The notes beneath the pieces are model-generated. The model worked only from the letters and a program-made list of their open reading frames with translations. It was not told where the DNA came from and did not search any database. Made by a program: the position numbers and the translations under genes. Shown here piece after piece: positions 17,345 through 25,680 of a DNA stretch of 64,000 nt. This DNA is from Streptomyces sp. NBC_00250 (GTDB taxonomy: Bacteria > Actinomycetota > Actinomycetes > Streptomycetales > Streptomycetaceae). Numbering within the stretch: the first letter of the stretch is position 1; each line of letters opens with the position of its first letter. The DNA is taken from contig NZ_CP108088.1 in the NCBI RefSeq assembly GCF_036192275.1, positions 8,294,001 to 8,358,000 of the forward strand, read 5' to 3'.

Positions 17345-20300
17345 ATGAAACATATCCGATGGGTGGCGGCGATTGTCGCTGCCGTCCTGTCCGTCCTCGT
17401 GACCGCGGTGCCGTCCGCCGCTCACGAACCACGATTCAGGGTGCTGGTCTTCTCCAAGACCACGTTCTTCACCCACGACTCGATCGGCGCGGGTATAGCC
17501 GCGATCGAGAAGATGGGCACCGACCACGACTTCGAGGTCGAGTCCACGACGGACGCCGCCAAGTTCACCGACGAGAACCTGGCGCGTTTCGACGTCATCG
17601 TGTTCAACAACACGAACTCCAACGAGACCTCGCCGGCGCTGCTCGACGCGAACCAGCGCGCGGCGTTCCAGAAGTTCATTCGCAACGGGGGCGGCTGGAC
17701 CGGCCTGCACGCCGCGACCGCGAGTGAGCGGAACTGGGACTGGTACGCCGGTCTCGTCGGCACCATCTTCGACTTCCACCCCGACTACAACGCTACCGGC
17801 GGCACCGGACCTGGCCGCATCAAGGTCCTCGACCGCGCCCACCCGTCGACGAAGAACCTGCCGGAGCTCTGGGAGCGCAGCGAGGAGTGGTACAACTGGC
17901 GCACGAACCCGACGGGGAACGTGCATACGCTCGCCCAGATCAAGGTGCGTGACGGCGACGACAAGCTGGACGAGGGCGTCGACCACGCGTACTCGTGGTG
18001 CCAGAACTACGACGGCGGCCGGTCCTGGTACACGGCCGGCGGCCACTCGGCCTCGGCGTTCAGCGAGCCGGCGTTCCTGGAACACCTGCGGTACGGCATC
18101 GAGTGGGCCGCCGGCGCCGTCGAGGGTGACTGCAGCGCCTCGAAGAAGAGCTCCTTCACACGCGTCCCGCTGATCACCGAGAGCCTGTCGGACCCGTTCG
18201 AGCTGGCCGTGGCGCCCGACAAGCGGGTCTTCTACATCGAGCGCACCGGCGCCCTGAAGGTCATCGACCAGAGCACCCTGGCCGTCACCACCCTGCTGGA
18301 CTTCGACTACACCGCCGAGCAGACCAGCCAGTCCGGCGGGCTGGTCGGTCTGACCCTGGACAAGGACTTCGCCACCAACAAGTGGTTATACATCCTGTGG
18401 TCCGACAAGACCGAGTCACAGTTCAACCTGTCGCGGTTCACCGTATCGGGCACATCGGTCGCCCTCTCCTCGGAGAAGCGACTGCTGACCATCCCGGTCT
18501 TCGCGCCCAGCGGCAGCCGGGCGGCCTCGCACCTGGCCGGCTCGCTCGCCATGGACAAGTCGGGCCATCTGTACGCCGCGATCGGTGACAACACCGACCC
18601 GTTCCAGTCCTCGGGCTACACCCCGATCGACGAACGGCCGGGCCGTGCCGCGTTCGACGCGCAGGCCACCTCGGGCAACACCAACGACCTGCGCGGCAAG
18701 ATCCTTCGCATCAAGCCGAAGGCCGACGGCACCTACACCATCCCGGCGGGCAACCTGTTCGCTCCGGGCACCGCGAAGACCAAGCCCGAGATCTACGCGA
18801 TGGGCTTCCGCAACCCGTTCCGCATCACCGTCGACTCGCAGACCAACGCCGTGCTGGTGGGCGACTACGGCCCGGACGCGGGCAGCGCCAACGCGACCCG
18901 CGGTCCCGAGGGCACCGTCGAGTTCGACCGGATCACCTCCGCAGGCAACTACGGCTGGCCATACTGCGTCGGGAACAACACGCCGTTCAACGACTACGAC
19001 TTCGCCACCAACACCTCCGGTGCGAAGTTCGACTGCGCGGCCCCGGTCAACGAATCCCCGAACAACACCGGCCTGAAGAACCTGCCGGCGTCCAAGCCGC
19101 CGCTGGTGTGGTACGCGTACTCCGCCTCCGCCGAGTTCCCCGAGCTGGGTACCGGCGGCGGTGGCCCGATGAGCGGTCCGGTCTACGCCTACGACCCGGG
19201 CAACACCAACCTCAACAAGTTTCCCGAGTACTTCGACGGGAAGTGGATCACCTACGAGCTGACGCGCAAGTGGTGGAAGTCGCTGTCCGTCCACAAAACC
19301 GCGCAGACGTTCTCCAACTCGAAGTTCGCGCCTACGAAGGTCGGCGACCTGTTGTCGATCAACGGGATCTTCGGTGACATGACGTGGACCCAGCCGTTCG
19401 AGGCCGAGTTCGGCCCCGATGGTGCGCTGTACGTCATCGACTTCGGCGAGGGCGCCGGCTCGGGCCGCGGCGGCAGCAACGAGGGCTCGGGCATCTACCG
19501 GATCGACTACACCCCCAACGGGCCGACGCCGGTCGCGAACATCATGGTCGACAAGGACAGCGGGAAGGCGCCGCTGACGGTGGCCTTCTCCAGCAGCGGG
19601 TCCACCGGGACGAACCTCACTTACAAGTGGGACTTCGACAACAACGGCACGGTCGACTCGACCGCGGCCAACCCGACCTTCGCCTACAGCACGACGGGCA
19701 AGAAGACCGCGAAGCTGACGGTCACCAACGCGGCCGGATCGAACTCTGCCCTCAAGGACATCGTCGTCGGCAACACCCGGCCCACGGTGAAGATCAACAT
19801 TCCGGACGGCGGCATCTATGAATGGGGCGATCGGATTCCGTACACGGTGACGGTCACCGATCCCGAGGACGGCACCATCGACTGCTCCCGTGTGATAGTC
19901 CAGACCAAGCTCGGGCACGACTCGCACGCCCACCCGCTGGACACCTACACCGGGTGCAGCGGCACGCTGCTCACCGACCCGAGCGGTGCTGACGGCCACG
20001 GGGAGGGCCAGAACCTCTACGCCGTGGTCAGCGGGCAGTACACCGACGGCGGCGCGCTGAACGGCGCCGTCCCGGCCCTGGCCGGCTCCACCGAGGTGGA
20101 GCTGCGGCCGAGGTTCATGGAGGCTGAGCACTTCGACGCCACCAGCGGTGCGGTGAGCCTCAACCGGACCACCGCGCACGGTGGTGTCCGGGTCGGCGAC
20201 CTCGACCACGGTGACTGGATCAAGTTCTCCCCGCAGAACCTTCAGCTGATCAACTCGGTCACGCTCGGCGCGTCGTGCGGGGCGGCCGGGGCCACCGTCG

Positions 20301-20770
20301 AATTCCGTGCCGACTCGCCCACGGGCCAACTGCTCGGATCGGTGGCCATTCCGAACACCGGAAGCTACGACCAACTGGTCTCGCCCACGGTGCCGCTGAC
20401 CAACCCGAACCGGACGTTCGACCTGTACCTGGTCGTCAACAACCCGAACGCGACGGGCGACCTGCTGTCGCTGGACTGGCTGCGGTTCAACGGCCGGGGC
20501 GTCAAGCAGGAGTCCGGCGCGGGCGGAACGGCCACCGTCACCGCTTCGACGACGACGGCGCGGACGATGAACTTCTCCGCGACGGTCACGCCGCCCCCGG
20601 GGCGGACGATCGTCGACAAGGTGTGGTCCTTCGGTGACAACAGCGCGGGTGTGCACAGCTACAGCACCACTCACACCTACGCTGCGCCGGGAACGTACAC
20701 GGCCTGGCTCACGGTGACCGACAGCGCGGGCGCGAAGCACTCGTTCACGCGCCCGTTCACGATCACCTGA
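17345..20770 (+). CDS. Secreted ThuA / glucose-sorbosone dehydrogenase-like / PKD / CBM6 / PKD protein with a TTA codon
   Basis: A 1141-residue exported protein. A signal peptide (residues 1-26, ending PSAAH) precedes a ThuA-like domain (about 28-260; VFSKTTFFTHDSIG, GLHAAT). A GSDH-type beta-propeller follows (about 265-720; MGFRNPFRITV, GPDGALYVIDFGEG), then PKD (YKWDFDNNG), a linker shared with the 3536 paralogue (DPEDGTIDCSRV), CBM6 (MEAEHFDATSG, DHGDWIKF) and a C-terminal PKD-like domain (DKVWSFGDN) in place of the paralogue's ricin domain. Leu348 is encoded by TTA at 18386-18388 (NKWLYILW), the only TTA I found in these genes, which implies dependence on the bldA tRNA. Probably controlled by the divergent LacI protein. 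Confidence 0.9.
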   Translation: MKHIRWVAAIVAAVLSVLVTAVPSAAHEPRFRVLVFSKTTFFTHDSIGAGIAAIEKMGTDHDFEVESTTDAAKFTDENLARFDVIVFNNTNSNETSPALLDANQRAAFQKFIRNGGGWTGLHAATASERNWDWYAGLVGTIFDFHPDYNATGGTGPGRIKVLDRAHPSTKNLPELWERSEEWYNWRTNPTGNVHTLAQIKVRDGDDKLDEGVDHAYSWCQNYDGGRSWYTAGGHSASAFSEPAFLEHLRYGIEWAAGAVEGDCSASKKSSFTRVPLITESLSDPFELAVAPDKRVFYIERTGALKVIDQSTLAVTTLLDFDYTAEQTSQSGGLVGLTLDKDFATNKWLYILWSDKTESQFNLSRFTVSGTSVALSSEKRLLTIPVFAPSGSRAASHLAGSLAMDKSGHLYAAIGDNTDPFQSSGYTPIDERPGRAAFDAQATSGNTNDLRGKILRIKPKADGTYTIPAGNLFAPGTAKTKPEIYAMGFRNPFRITVDSQTNAVLVGDYGPDAGSANATRGPEGTVEFDRITSAGNYGWPYCVGNNTPFNDYDFATNTSGAKFDCAAPVNESPNNTGLKNLPASKPPLVWYAYSASAEFPELGTGGGGPMSGPVYAYDPGNTNLNKFPEYFDGKWITYELTRKWWKSLSVHKTAQTFSNSKFAPTKVGDLLSINGIFGDMTWTQPFEAEFGPDGALYVIDFGEGAGSGRGGSNEGSGIYRIDYTPNGPTPVANIMVDKDSGKAPLTVAFSSSGSTGTNLTYKWDFDNNGTVDSTAANPTFAYSTTGKKTAKLTVTNAAGSNSALKDIVVGNTRPTVKINIPDGGIYEWGDRIPYTVTVTDPEDGTIDCSRVIVQTKLGHDSHAHPLDTYTGCSGTLLTDPSGADGHGEGQNLYAVVSGQYTDGGALNGAVPALAGSTEVELRPRFMEAEHFDATSGAVSLNRTTAHGGVRVGDLDHGDWIKFSPQNLQLINSVTLGASCGAAGATVEFRADSPTGQLLGSVAIPNTGSYDQLVSPTVPLTNPNRTFDLYLVVNNPNATGDLLSLDWLRFNGRGVKQESGAGGTATVTASTTTARTMNFSATVTPPPGRTIVDKVWSFGDNSAGVHSYSTTHTYAAPGTYTAWLTVTDSAGAKHSFTRPFTIT

Positions 20771-20782
20771 CAGGGGCTCAGC

Positions 20783-20813
20783 AGGTCGCAGGATCGAATC
20801 CTGCCGAGTGCAC
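20783..20813 (+). other. tRNA 3'-end remnant (possible attachment site)
   Basis: A T-arm is recognisable: stem GCAGG (20788-20792), loop ATCGAAT, stem CCTGC (20800-20804), followed by a likely acceptor 3' strand CGAGTGCA. No D-arm or anticodon arm precedes it, as the upstream bases are the end of the GSDH gene. A tRNA 3' end with its own terminator is what integrative elements leave as attL or attR. Identity of the tRNA is uncertain. Confidence 0.55.
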
Positions 20814-20820
20814 AACAGTT

Positions 20821-20854
20821 CAGAGGCCCTGTGGAGTGATCCACAGGGCCTCTG
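20821..20854 (+). terminator. Strong hairpin terminator
   Basis: A perfect 15-bp stem (20821-20835 with 20840-20854) around the loop GTGA. It lies directly after the tRNA remnant and probably also ends the ThuA/GSDH transcript. Confidence 0.75.
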
Positions 20855-20871
20855 GCTCCTGGCTCGTTGCC

Positions 20872-21034
20872 GTCACCACTCAGCGCATCCCCATCGATCA
20901 CGGGCATGAGCTGTCCGTCGCGGAACTGGCAGGCGGACTTCGGGCGCTTGTAGCGGGCGAAGTACGTCGACGGCGACAGGTTCAGCTCCCTGTAGACGGA
21001 CCGACCACGAGGCGGGTCGCGGCGGTTGCGCATT
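20872..21034 (-). pseudogene. IS3-family transposase fragment
   Basis: On the minus strand the frame reads VYRELNLSPSTYFARYKRP then SACQFRDGQLMPVI, which resembles the start region of IS3-type OrfB transposases (known consensus of the VYRELGIAPSTYYA type). The frame breaks on both sides, so only about 50 codons remain. It is a dead insertion-sequence scrap. Confidence 0.65.
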
Positions 21035-21088
21035 GGTGCCGTTTGGAGGGTTGACGGGGGAGTGGTGGTGCTGGAGCATCTCCACACA

Positions 21089-21104
21089 AGTGGTTTAGAC
21101 CACT
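21089..21104. promoter_or_regulatory. DasR-type operator (dre) upstream of GH20 gene
   Basis: The 16-base palindrome AGTGGTTTAGACCACT differs at one base from the streptomycete dre consensus AGTGGTCTAGACCACT, to which the GlcNAc regulator DasR binds. It lies 105 bases before the GH20 start, which fits control of a hexosaminidase by GlcNAc metabolites. Confidence 0.8.
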
Positions 21105-21208
21105 GGTGTGATGGCGTGGTGCCGTGCCCTTGAGGGGCGACTTTCGGGCCGGCAGCGTTGGTGAGTATGGGTGTGTATTCCCCCTTTGTCCTGACACGGA
21201 GGACCGAA

Positions 21209-23575
21209 ATGAGAACCTTTTGTCGCGCACGTCTGTCGCGGCTGTTGCTTGTCGGAGCGGTCGTTGTGGGGTTGGTGCCTGCCATGGGGTTGGCCCTTGC
21301 GCAGGGGGCGACGCAGGCGGAGGTGAACTCGGCGCCGCCGGGCGTGGTGCCCGCGCTGCAGCAGTGGACGGGGGGAACAGGGCGGCTCGTGTTGTCGGCC
21401 GGGAGCCGGGTCGTCGTGCCGACGGGGGCGTCGGCCGGGTTGAAGGAGCTGGCCAACCAGGTGGCGTCCGACGTGGCGGAGATGACCACGCTGCATCCCC
21501 CTGTCGTGACCGGGACAGCCGCGGACGGTGACATCGCCCTCCGCGTCGACGCGAAGGCCGACTTCGGGGCAGCCAAGTCGCAGTTGCGGCCCGAGGCGTA
21601 CCGGCTCACCGTCGGTACCAAGGCCGAGATCGTCGGCGGGAGCGACAAGGGCGCCTACTACGGCTCGCGCAGCCTGCTGCAGGCCGTCCTCGCCTCACCG
21701 GACCGGTCGAGCCTCCCGGTGGGCTCCGCGGTCGACTACCCGGACTACGCCGTGCGCGGGTTCATGCTCGATGTCGGGCGCCGGTTCTTCACGCCCGAGT
21801 ACATTCAGGCCCAGCTGCGCTGGATGGGCTGGCTGAAGATGAACACCCTGCAGATCCACCTCAACGACAACGGGTTCGCCTCGGACTACGACAACGACTA
21901 CGCGAAGACTCAGGCCGCGTTCCGGCTCGCGAGCACCAACCCGAAGTTCGCGGGGCTCGCGGCAAAGGACGGGTCCTACTCGCGCGCCGACTGGGACGGC
22001 TTCGAGACCACGGCGGCGAAGAATGCGGTCACGATCATCCCGGAGATCGACTCGCCCGCGCACTCGCTGGCGTTCATCCACTTCAAGCCCGAGCTGGGGC
22101 TCAACAACGGCAAATCGGACCACCTCGACCTGAGCAAGCCCGCCACCACCGAGTTCATGAAGAGCGTGTTCGCCGAGTTCACGCCGTGGTTCCGCGGCCC
22201 CAGCGTCCACATCGGCATCGACGAGTACCCCACGTCGAAGGCGGCCGAGTACAGGACCTACGTCAACACCATCGCACCGTATGTACGGTCCCTCGGCAAG
22301 AGCGTCAACGCGTGGGGCAGCTTCACCCAGATGTCCGGGGGCGGCGCGGGCTACGACAAGGACATGGTGATCAACAGCTGGAACAACGGCTGGTACTCGC
22401 CCAAGTCCGCCATCGCCGACGGCTACAAGGTGATCAACTCCAACGACGGTCTGCTCTATGTGGTGCCGTTCGCGAACTACTACCACGGCCAGGGGCTCGA
22501 CGGCAGCTACATCTTCAAGAGCTGGGCGCCCAACATCTTCGGCGGCACCAACAACCTCGAAGCACAGGACCCGAACCTGCTGGGCGCGATGCCCGCGGTC
22601 TGGAACGACAAGACCTTGTTGACCTACACCGAACTGCAGGTCCATGGGCTGATCGAGAAGAGCTTCGCCGCACTCGCCCAGAAGATGTGGTCACCCACGG
22701 CCGGCGGGACCGACTACGCGGCCTTCCTCGCCAAGGCGGCAACGGTCGGCCAAGGCCCGGGCACCAGCTACCTTCCCGACACCATCACGCCCAACCGCAC
22801 CCCCGGCGACCTCGCCATCGGCCGGCCGGCGACGGCGTCGTCGGCCGAGACGAGCGGACTCGGCGCGGCCAATACGGTGGACGGCTTCGACGCGACCCGC
22901 TGGGCGAGCGCTTACAGCGACAACCAGTGGCTCCAGGTCGACCTCGGCAGTGCCAGGACGTTCAGCTCGGTCCGCCTGAACTGGGAAGGCGCCTACGGGA
23001 AGGACTACGACATCCAGACATCGGCCGACGGCACCACGTGGACCACCGTCGCCCAGCGCCGCGGTCGGACGAGCGCTGGTGTGGACACCCTCACCTTCCC
23101 GGCCGCCACCGGCCGGTACGTCCGGATGAAGGGCATCGCCCGCGGCACTACGTTCGGCTACTCGCTCTACGCGTTCGAGGTGATCAGCGACGACCTCGCG
23201 CAAGGGCGACGGGCGATCGCGTCGTCCACCGAGACGGCGAACTTCCCCGGGGCCAACGCGGTGGACGGTCTCGACGCGACCCGCTGGGCGAGCGCTTACA
23301 GCGACAACCAGTGGCTCCAGGTCGACCTCGGCAGTGCCAGGACGTTCAGCTCGGTCCGCCTGAACTGGGAAGGCGCCTACGGGAAGGACTACGACATCCA
23401 GACATCGGCCGACGGCACCACGTGGACCACCGTCGCCCAGCGCCGCGGTCGGACGAGCGCTGGTGTGGACACCCTCACCTTCCCGGCCGCCACCGGCCGG
23501 TACGTCCGGATGAAGGGCATCGCCCGCGGCACCGGCTACGGCTACTCGCTCTACTCGTTCCAGGTCCGGGCCTGA
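21209..23575 (+). CDS. Secreted GH20 beta-N-acetylhexosaminidase with two F5/8-type (CBM32) modules
   Basis: A 788-residue exported enzyme. ATG 21209 follows a GGAGGA ribosome site and opens a signal peptide (residues 1-33). The GH20 N-terminal domain (EIVGGSDKGAYYGSRSLLQ) leads into the catalytic barrel (RGFMLDVGRRFFTPEYIQ, LQIHLNDNGF) with the Asp338-Glu339 catalytic pair in HIGIDEY. Two discoidin-type carbohydrate-binding modules follow (about 533-660 and 661-788), encoded by DNA that contains a perfect 261-bp repeat. The enzyme would release GlcNAc or GalNAc from chitin-type or other glycans outside the cell. A DasR-type box lies upstream. A damaged paralogue is at 50001-51488. Confidence 0.92.
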   Translation: MRTFCRARLSRLLLVGAVVVGLVPAMGLALAQGATQAEVNSAPPGVVPALQQWTGGTGRLVLSAGSRVVVPTGASAGLKELANQVASDVAEMTTLHPPVVTGTAADGDIALRVDAKADFGAAKSQLRPEAYRLTVGTKAEIVGGSDKGAYYGSRSLLQAVLASPDRSSLPVGSAVDYPDYAVRGFMLDVGRRFFTPEYIQAQLRWMGWLKMNTLQIHLNDNGFASDYDNDYAKTQAAFRLASTNPKFAGLAAKDGSYSRADWDGFETTAAKNAVTIIPEIDSPAHSLAFIHFKPELGLNNGKSDHLDLSKPATTEFMKSVFAEFTPWFRGPSVHIGIDEYPTSKAAEYRTYVNTIAPYVRSLGKSVNAWGSFTQMSGGGAGYDKDMVINSWNNGWYSPKSAIADGYKVINSNDGLLYVVPFANYYHGQGLDGSYIFKSWAPNIFGGTNNLEAQDPNLLGAMPAVWNDKTLLTYTELQVHGLIEKSFAALAQKMWSPTAGGTDYAAFLAKAATVGQGPGTSYLPDTITPNRTPGDLAIGRPATASSAETSGLGAANTVDGFDATRWASAYSDNQWLQVDLGSARTFSSVRLNWEGAYGKDYDIQTSADGTTWTTVAQRRGRTSAGVDTLTFPAATGRYVRMKGIARGTTFGYSLYAFEVISDDLAQGRRAIASSTETANFPGANAVDGLDATRWASAYSDNQWLQVDLGSARTFSSVRLNWEGAYGKDYDIQTSADGTTWTTVAQRRGRTSAGVDTLTFPAATGRYVRMKGIARGTGYGYSLYSFQVRA
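22888..23148 (+). repeat. 261-bp perfect direct repeat, copy 1
   Basis: Identical base for base to 23272-23532 by eye, offset 384 bp. It encodes most of the first CBM32-type module of the GH20 enzyme. The flanking parts of the modules differ, so the identity reflects recent duplication or gene conversion. Confidence 0.9.
23272..23532 (+). repeat. 261-bp perfect direct repeat, copy 2
   Basis: Second copy of the repeat at 22888-23148, encoding most of the second CBM32-type module. An offset of 384 bp equals 128 codons, so the reading frame is kept. Confidence 0.9.
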
Positions 23576-23581
23576 CACCGA

Positions 23582-23615
23582 CCGTGGGTCACCACCGGCA
23601 CGTGGTGACCCACGG
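23582..23615 (+). terminator. Terminator of GH20 gene
   Basis: A perfect 14-bp stem CCGTGGGTCACCAC/GTGGTGACCCACGG with a 6-base loop, starting seven bases after the stop codon. Confidence 0.8.
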
Positions 23616-23834
23616 CCAGGAGCGGTCGCCCCGGTAGGGCTGCCCGCCCAGCGCGGGGACACGGTCGCAGCGCACCGGTAGGAGCGCCGGCCCGGCGACC
23701 CTGCCGGTCCCGGCGGCCCGCGCGCCCGCCTGCTACGGAGAGTGACGCCCGGCGCACTGAGCACCTGAGTATCAACTACTCAGGCAGGTGGTCACCGGTG
23801 CTCCGAGCATGGAGAGAACTACGGGCCTGCGGTT

Positions 23835-24104
23835 AGCCTGCGCGTTTCATCCGGGGTCGTGCCCGGATCATGATCGGAAGGGCGAAAGTGCCTTCTGAGC
23901 TGCAACGATGAGGCTTGTCTAAGGTCCCAGCCGTACCAGTAGGACGGCACTTTCCGTGTGCACGCTGCCCGGTCACACCCCAAACTCGTCGTCAGCGCCG
24001 ATGCTGAGGATTCGCGAGCTCGCGCCTGCTCGCAGATCTGGCCGACGCCACCTCGCTGACCAGCGCCTTCAGTGACGCTCTGCACCGGCTGCGGCCGCGC
24101 GGGC
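23835..24104 (+). mobile_element. Degraded left end of an IS1380-family element
   Basis: Aligns with 25558-25840 of the intact element: shared AGCCTGCGCGT end, GCCTTCTGAGCTGCAACGAT, then the transposase start region up to CACCGGCTGCGGCCGCGCGGG. A short stretch after CAGCGCCGA is deleted or scrambled relative to the intact copy, so the transposase frame is broken, and homology stops at about 24104. Only the first 50 or so codons are represented. Confidence 0.85.
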
Positions 24105-24177
24105 CGGTACAACCCCGCTGAGCTGCGGTAACACAGATCAAAGTCGACTCGCGTTCGGCGCCGGACCGTGATCAAGC

Positions 24178-25344
24178 TCAGGTTGCGGGGGCGCCCCGCA
24201 ACGAGAGCGTCAGCTTGCGGTGGGCCCGTGCGAGGACTGTGGCGGTCACGATGAGGATGGCGTCGAGGAGGGCGAGGGAGGCAAGCGGGGGCAGCCACAC
24301 GGCCGCGACGCCTCCGGCGGCGAGGGCGACGCAGGCGACCAGGCGTTCGATCCAGGCGCCACCCGTGGTGGTGCGGTAGAACCAGGCCGCGGTGGCGAGG
24401 TAGAACGCGGGTCCGCCGAACAGGAGCAGAGCGAGGGTCGCCGAGCCGTGGCCGAGCGGATGGGCGATGGTCAGTTCGCTGCCGACGGCGAAGGCGACCA
24501 GCGCGGCCATGAGCACGTAGGCGCTGTTCACACCCAGCCGGACGGCCCCCACCGGGTCCGTGGTGTGGGCGACGAAGGTGGTGACGACCTCCTCGCCGCC
24601 GCCGAAGTATGTGGCCCACAGGCACACCAGCGCGGTGAAGACACCTGCGGTTGCCAGCATGCTGGGCGCGTCGACGGGGGCGTCGGACATCGCGCGGCCG
24701 GCGGTGAGGACGGTCTCGCCGAGCAGGATGATGAGGAACAGCCGAAGGCGTTCGAGCATGTGGGGCACGTCGAGGGGGAATTCCCGGCTCCTGAACGTGC
24801 GGCCGGGCAGCGGGTGGGCGAGCCAGGTACCGGAGAGGTCGATGAGCGCGGCGGCGGCCCACCACCACAGGCGGGGCCCGCTGTCGACGGCGGCCCCGAC
24901 GATCCATAGCGGGGCGGCGGCCGCCATCCAGACCAGGGTGCGGCGGTAGTGCTCGCGCTGGACTTCCGTGCGCGCGGCCAGAGCCGTCACGGTACCCGCC
25001 GACAACAGGACGAACAGCAGGGCTGTCACGAAGGCCCAGGCACGGTCCTGGAAGGCGTGGGGGATCGCGGAGTTCGCGAACAGGCCGATACCCATGACCA
25101 CGACGACCATCCACCGCGTGACCCGACGGTCGATGCCCAGGAGAGTCGCCTCGTAACTGGTGAAGACCCAGGTGCCGACGACGGCGACCAGGAGGACGGC
25201 CGTCTCGGCGGCGCCCCGCCAGGTGAGGTGCTCCAGGAGATGGTGGGAGAGCTGGGAGACGGCAAAGACGAAGACGAGGTCGTAGAAGAGCTCCAGCGGG
25301 GACACGTCCCGCCGCAGCGTCTTTGACTCGTGCACGCTGCTCAT
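24178..25344 (-). CDS. ltrA: Low-temperature-requirement A (LtrA) family membrane protein
   Basis: A 388-residue membrane protein. The family signature is at the N-terminus: VSPLELFYDLVFVFAVSQLS, followed by about ten hydrophobic helices and the conserved LFLIILLGETVLTAGRAMS. LtrA was named from a Listeria locus needed for growth in the cold; its biochemical role is not established. The gene is intact and lies between a broken and a complete IS1380-type element, so it may have been moved or preserved by them. No operon partner is seen. Confidence 0.92.
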   Translation of the reverse strand: MSSVHESKTLRRDVSPLELFYDLVFVFAVSQLSHHLLEHLTWRGAAETAVLLVAVVGTWVFTSYEATLLGIDRRVTRWMVVVVMGIGLFANSAIPHAFQDRAWAFVTALLFVLLSAGTVTALAARTEVQREHYRRTLVWMAAAAPLWIVGAAVDSGPRLWWWAAAALIDLSGTWLAHPLPGRTFRSREFPLDVPHMLERLRLFLIILLGETVLTAGRAMSDAPVDAPSMLATAGVFTALVCLWATYFGGGEEVVTTFVAHTTDPVGAVRLGVNSAYVLMAALVAFAVGSELTIAHPLGHGSATLALLLFGGPAFYLATAAWFYRTTTGGAWIERLVACVALAAGGVAAVWLPPLASLALLDAILIVTATVLARAHRKLTLSLRGAPAT

Positions 25345-25680
25345 GATCGGGCTCTCCTACGCCTGGGCGACGTGCCGGTCGGCACGTCGGGCTTGTCCAC
25401 GGGTCCGCATGCCGGCAGCCGGACGCATGCGTGCCCGGTCGCCGGCAATCCGTAACGCGGCCTGGTCTTCGGTGCCCGAAGCGGCTCACGAAACAACTTA
25501 ACGTACCGCTCATCTCACACTAGGTGATGTGAGCAGCGGTGAACGCACGCCGTCATCAGCCTGCGCGTGTCCTCGTGGGTCGCGTCCAAAACATGATCGG
25601 AAAAGCGAGATTGCCTTCTGAGCTGCAACGATGAGGATTGCCCAACATCCCGGTCGTACCGCTAGGAAGGCGATTTCTGC
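25345..25680. other. Gap between ltrA and IS transposase
   Basis: Contains the ltrA upstream region and, from 25558, the left end and leader of the IS1380-type element. No separate gene is seen. Confidence 0.6.

Larger units (their letters stand above)
20771..21208. other. Junction region: tRNA remnant, terminator, IS3 scrap, DasR-type box
   Basis: This 438-base gap holds no intact gene. It contains, in order, a tRNA 3'-end remnant, a strong hairpin, a fragment of an IS3-type transposase on the minus strand and a DasR-type box before the GH20 gene. Each is listed separately. Confidence 0.7.
23576..24177. other. Gap with terminator and IS1380 remnant
   Basis: No intact gene lies in these 602 bases. 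They contain the terminator of the GH20 gene, about 200 bases with nothing recognisable, and a degraded left part of an IS1380-type element (23835-24104). Confidence 0.7.

Noticed and set aside
18416-20815. Long minus-strand open frame
   Set aside because: Antisense shadow of the second ThuA/GSDH gene with the same low-complexity composition.
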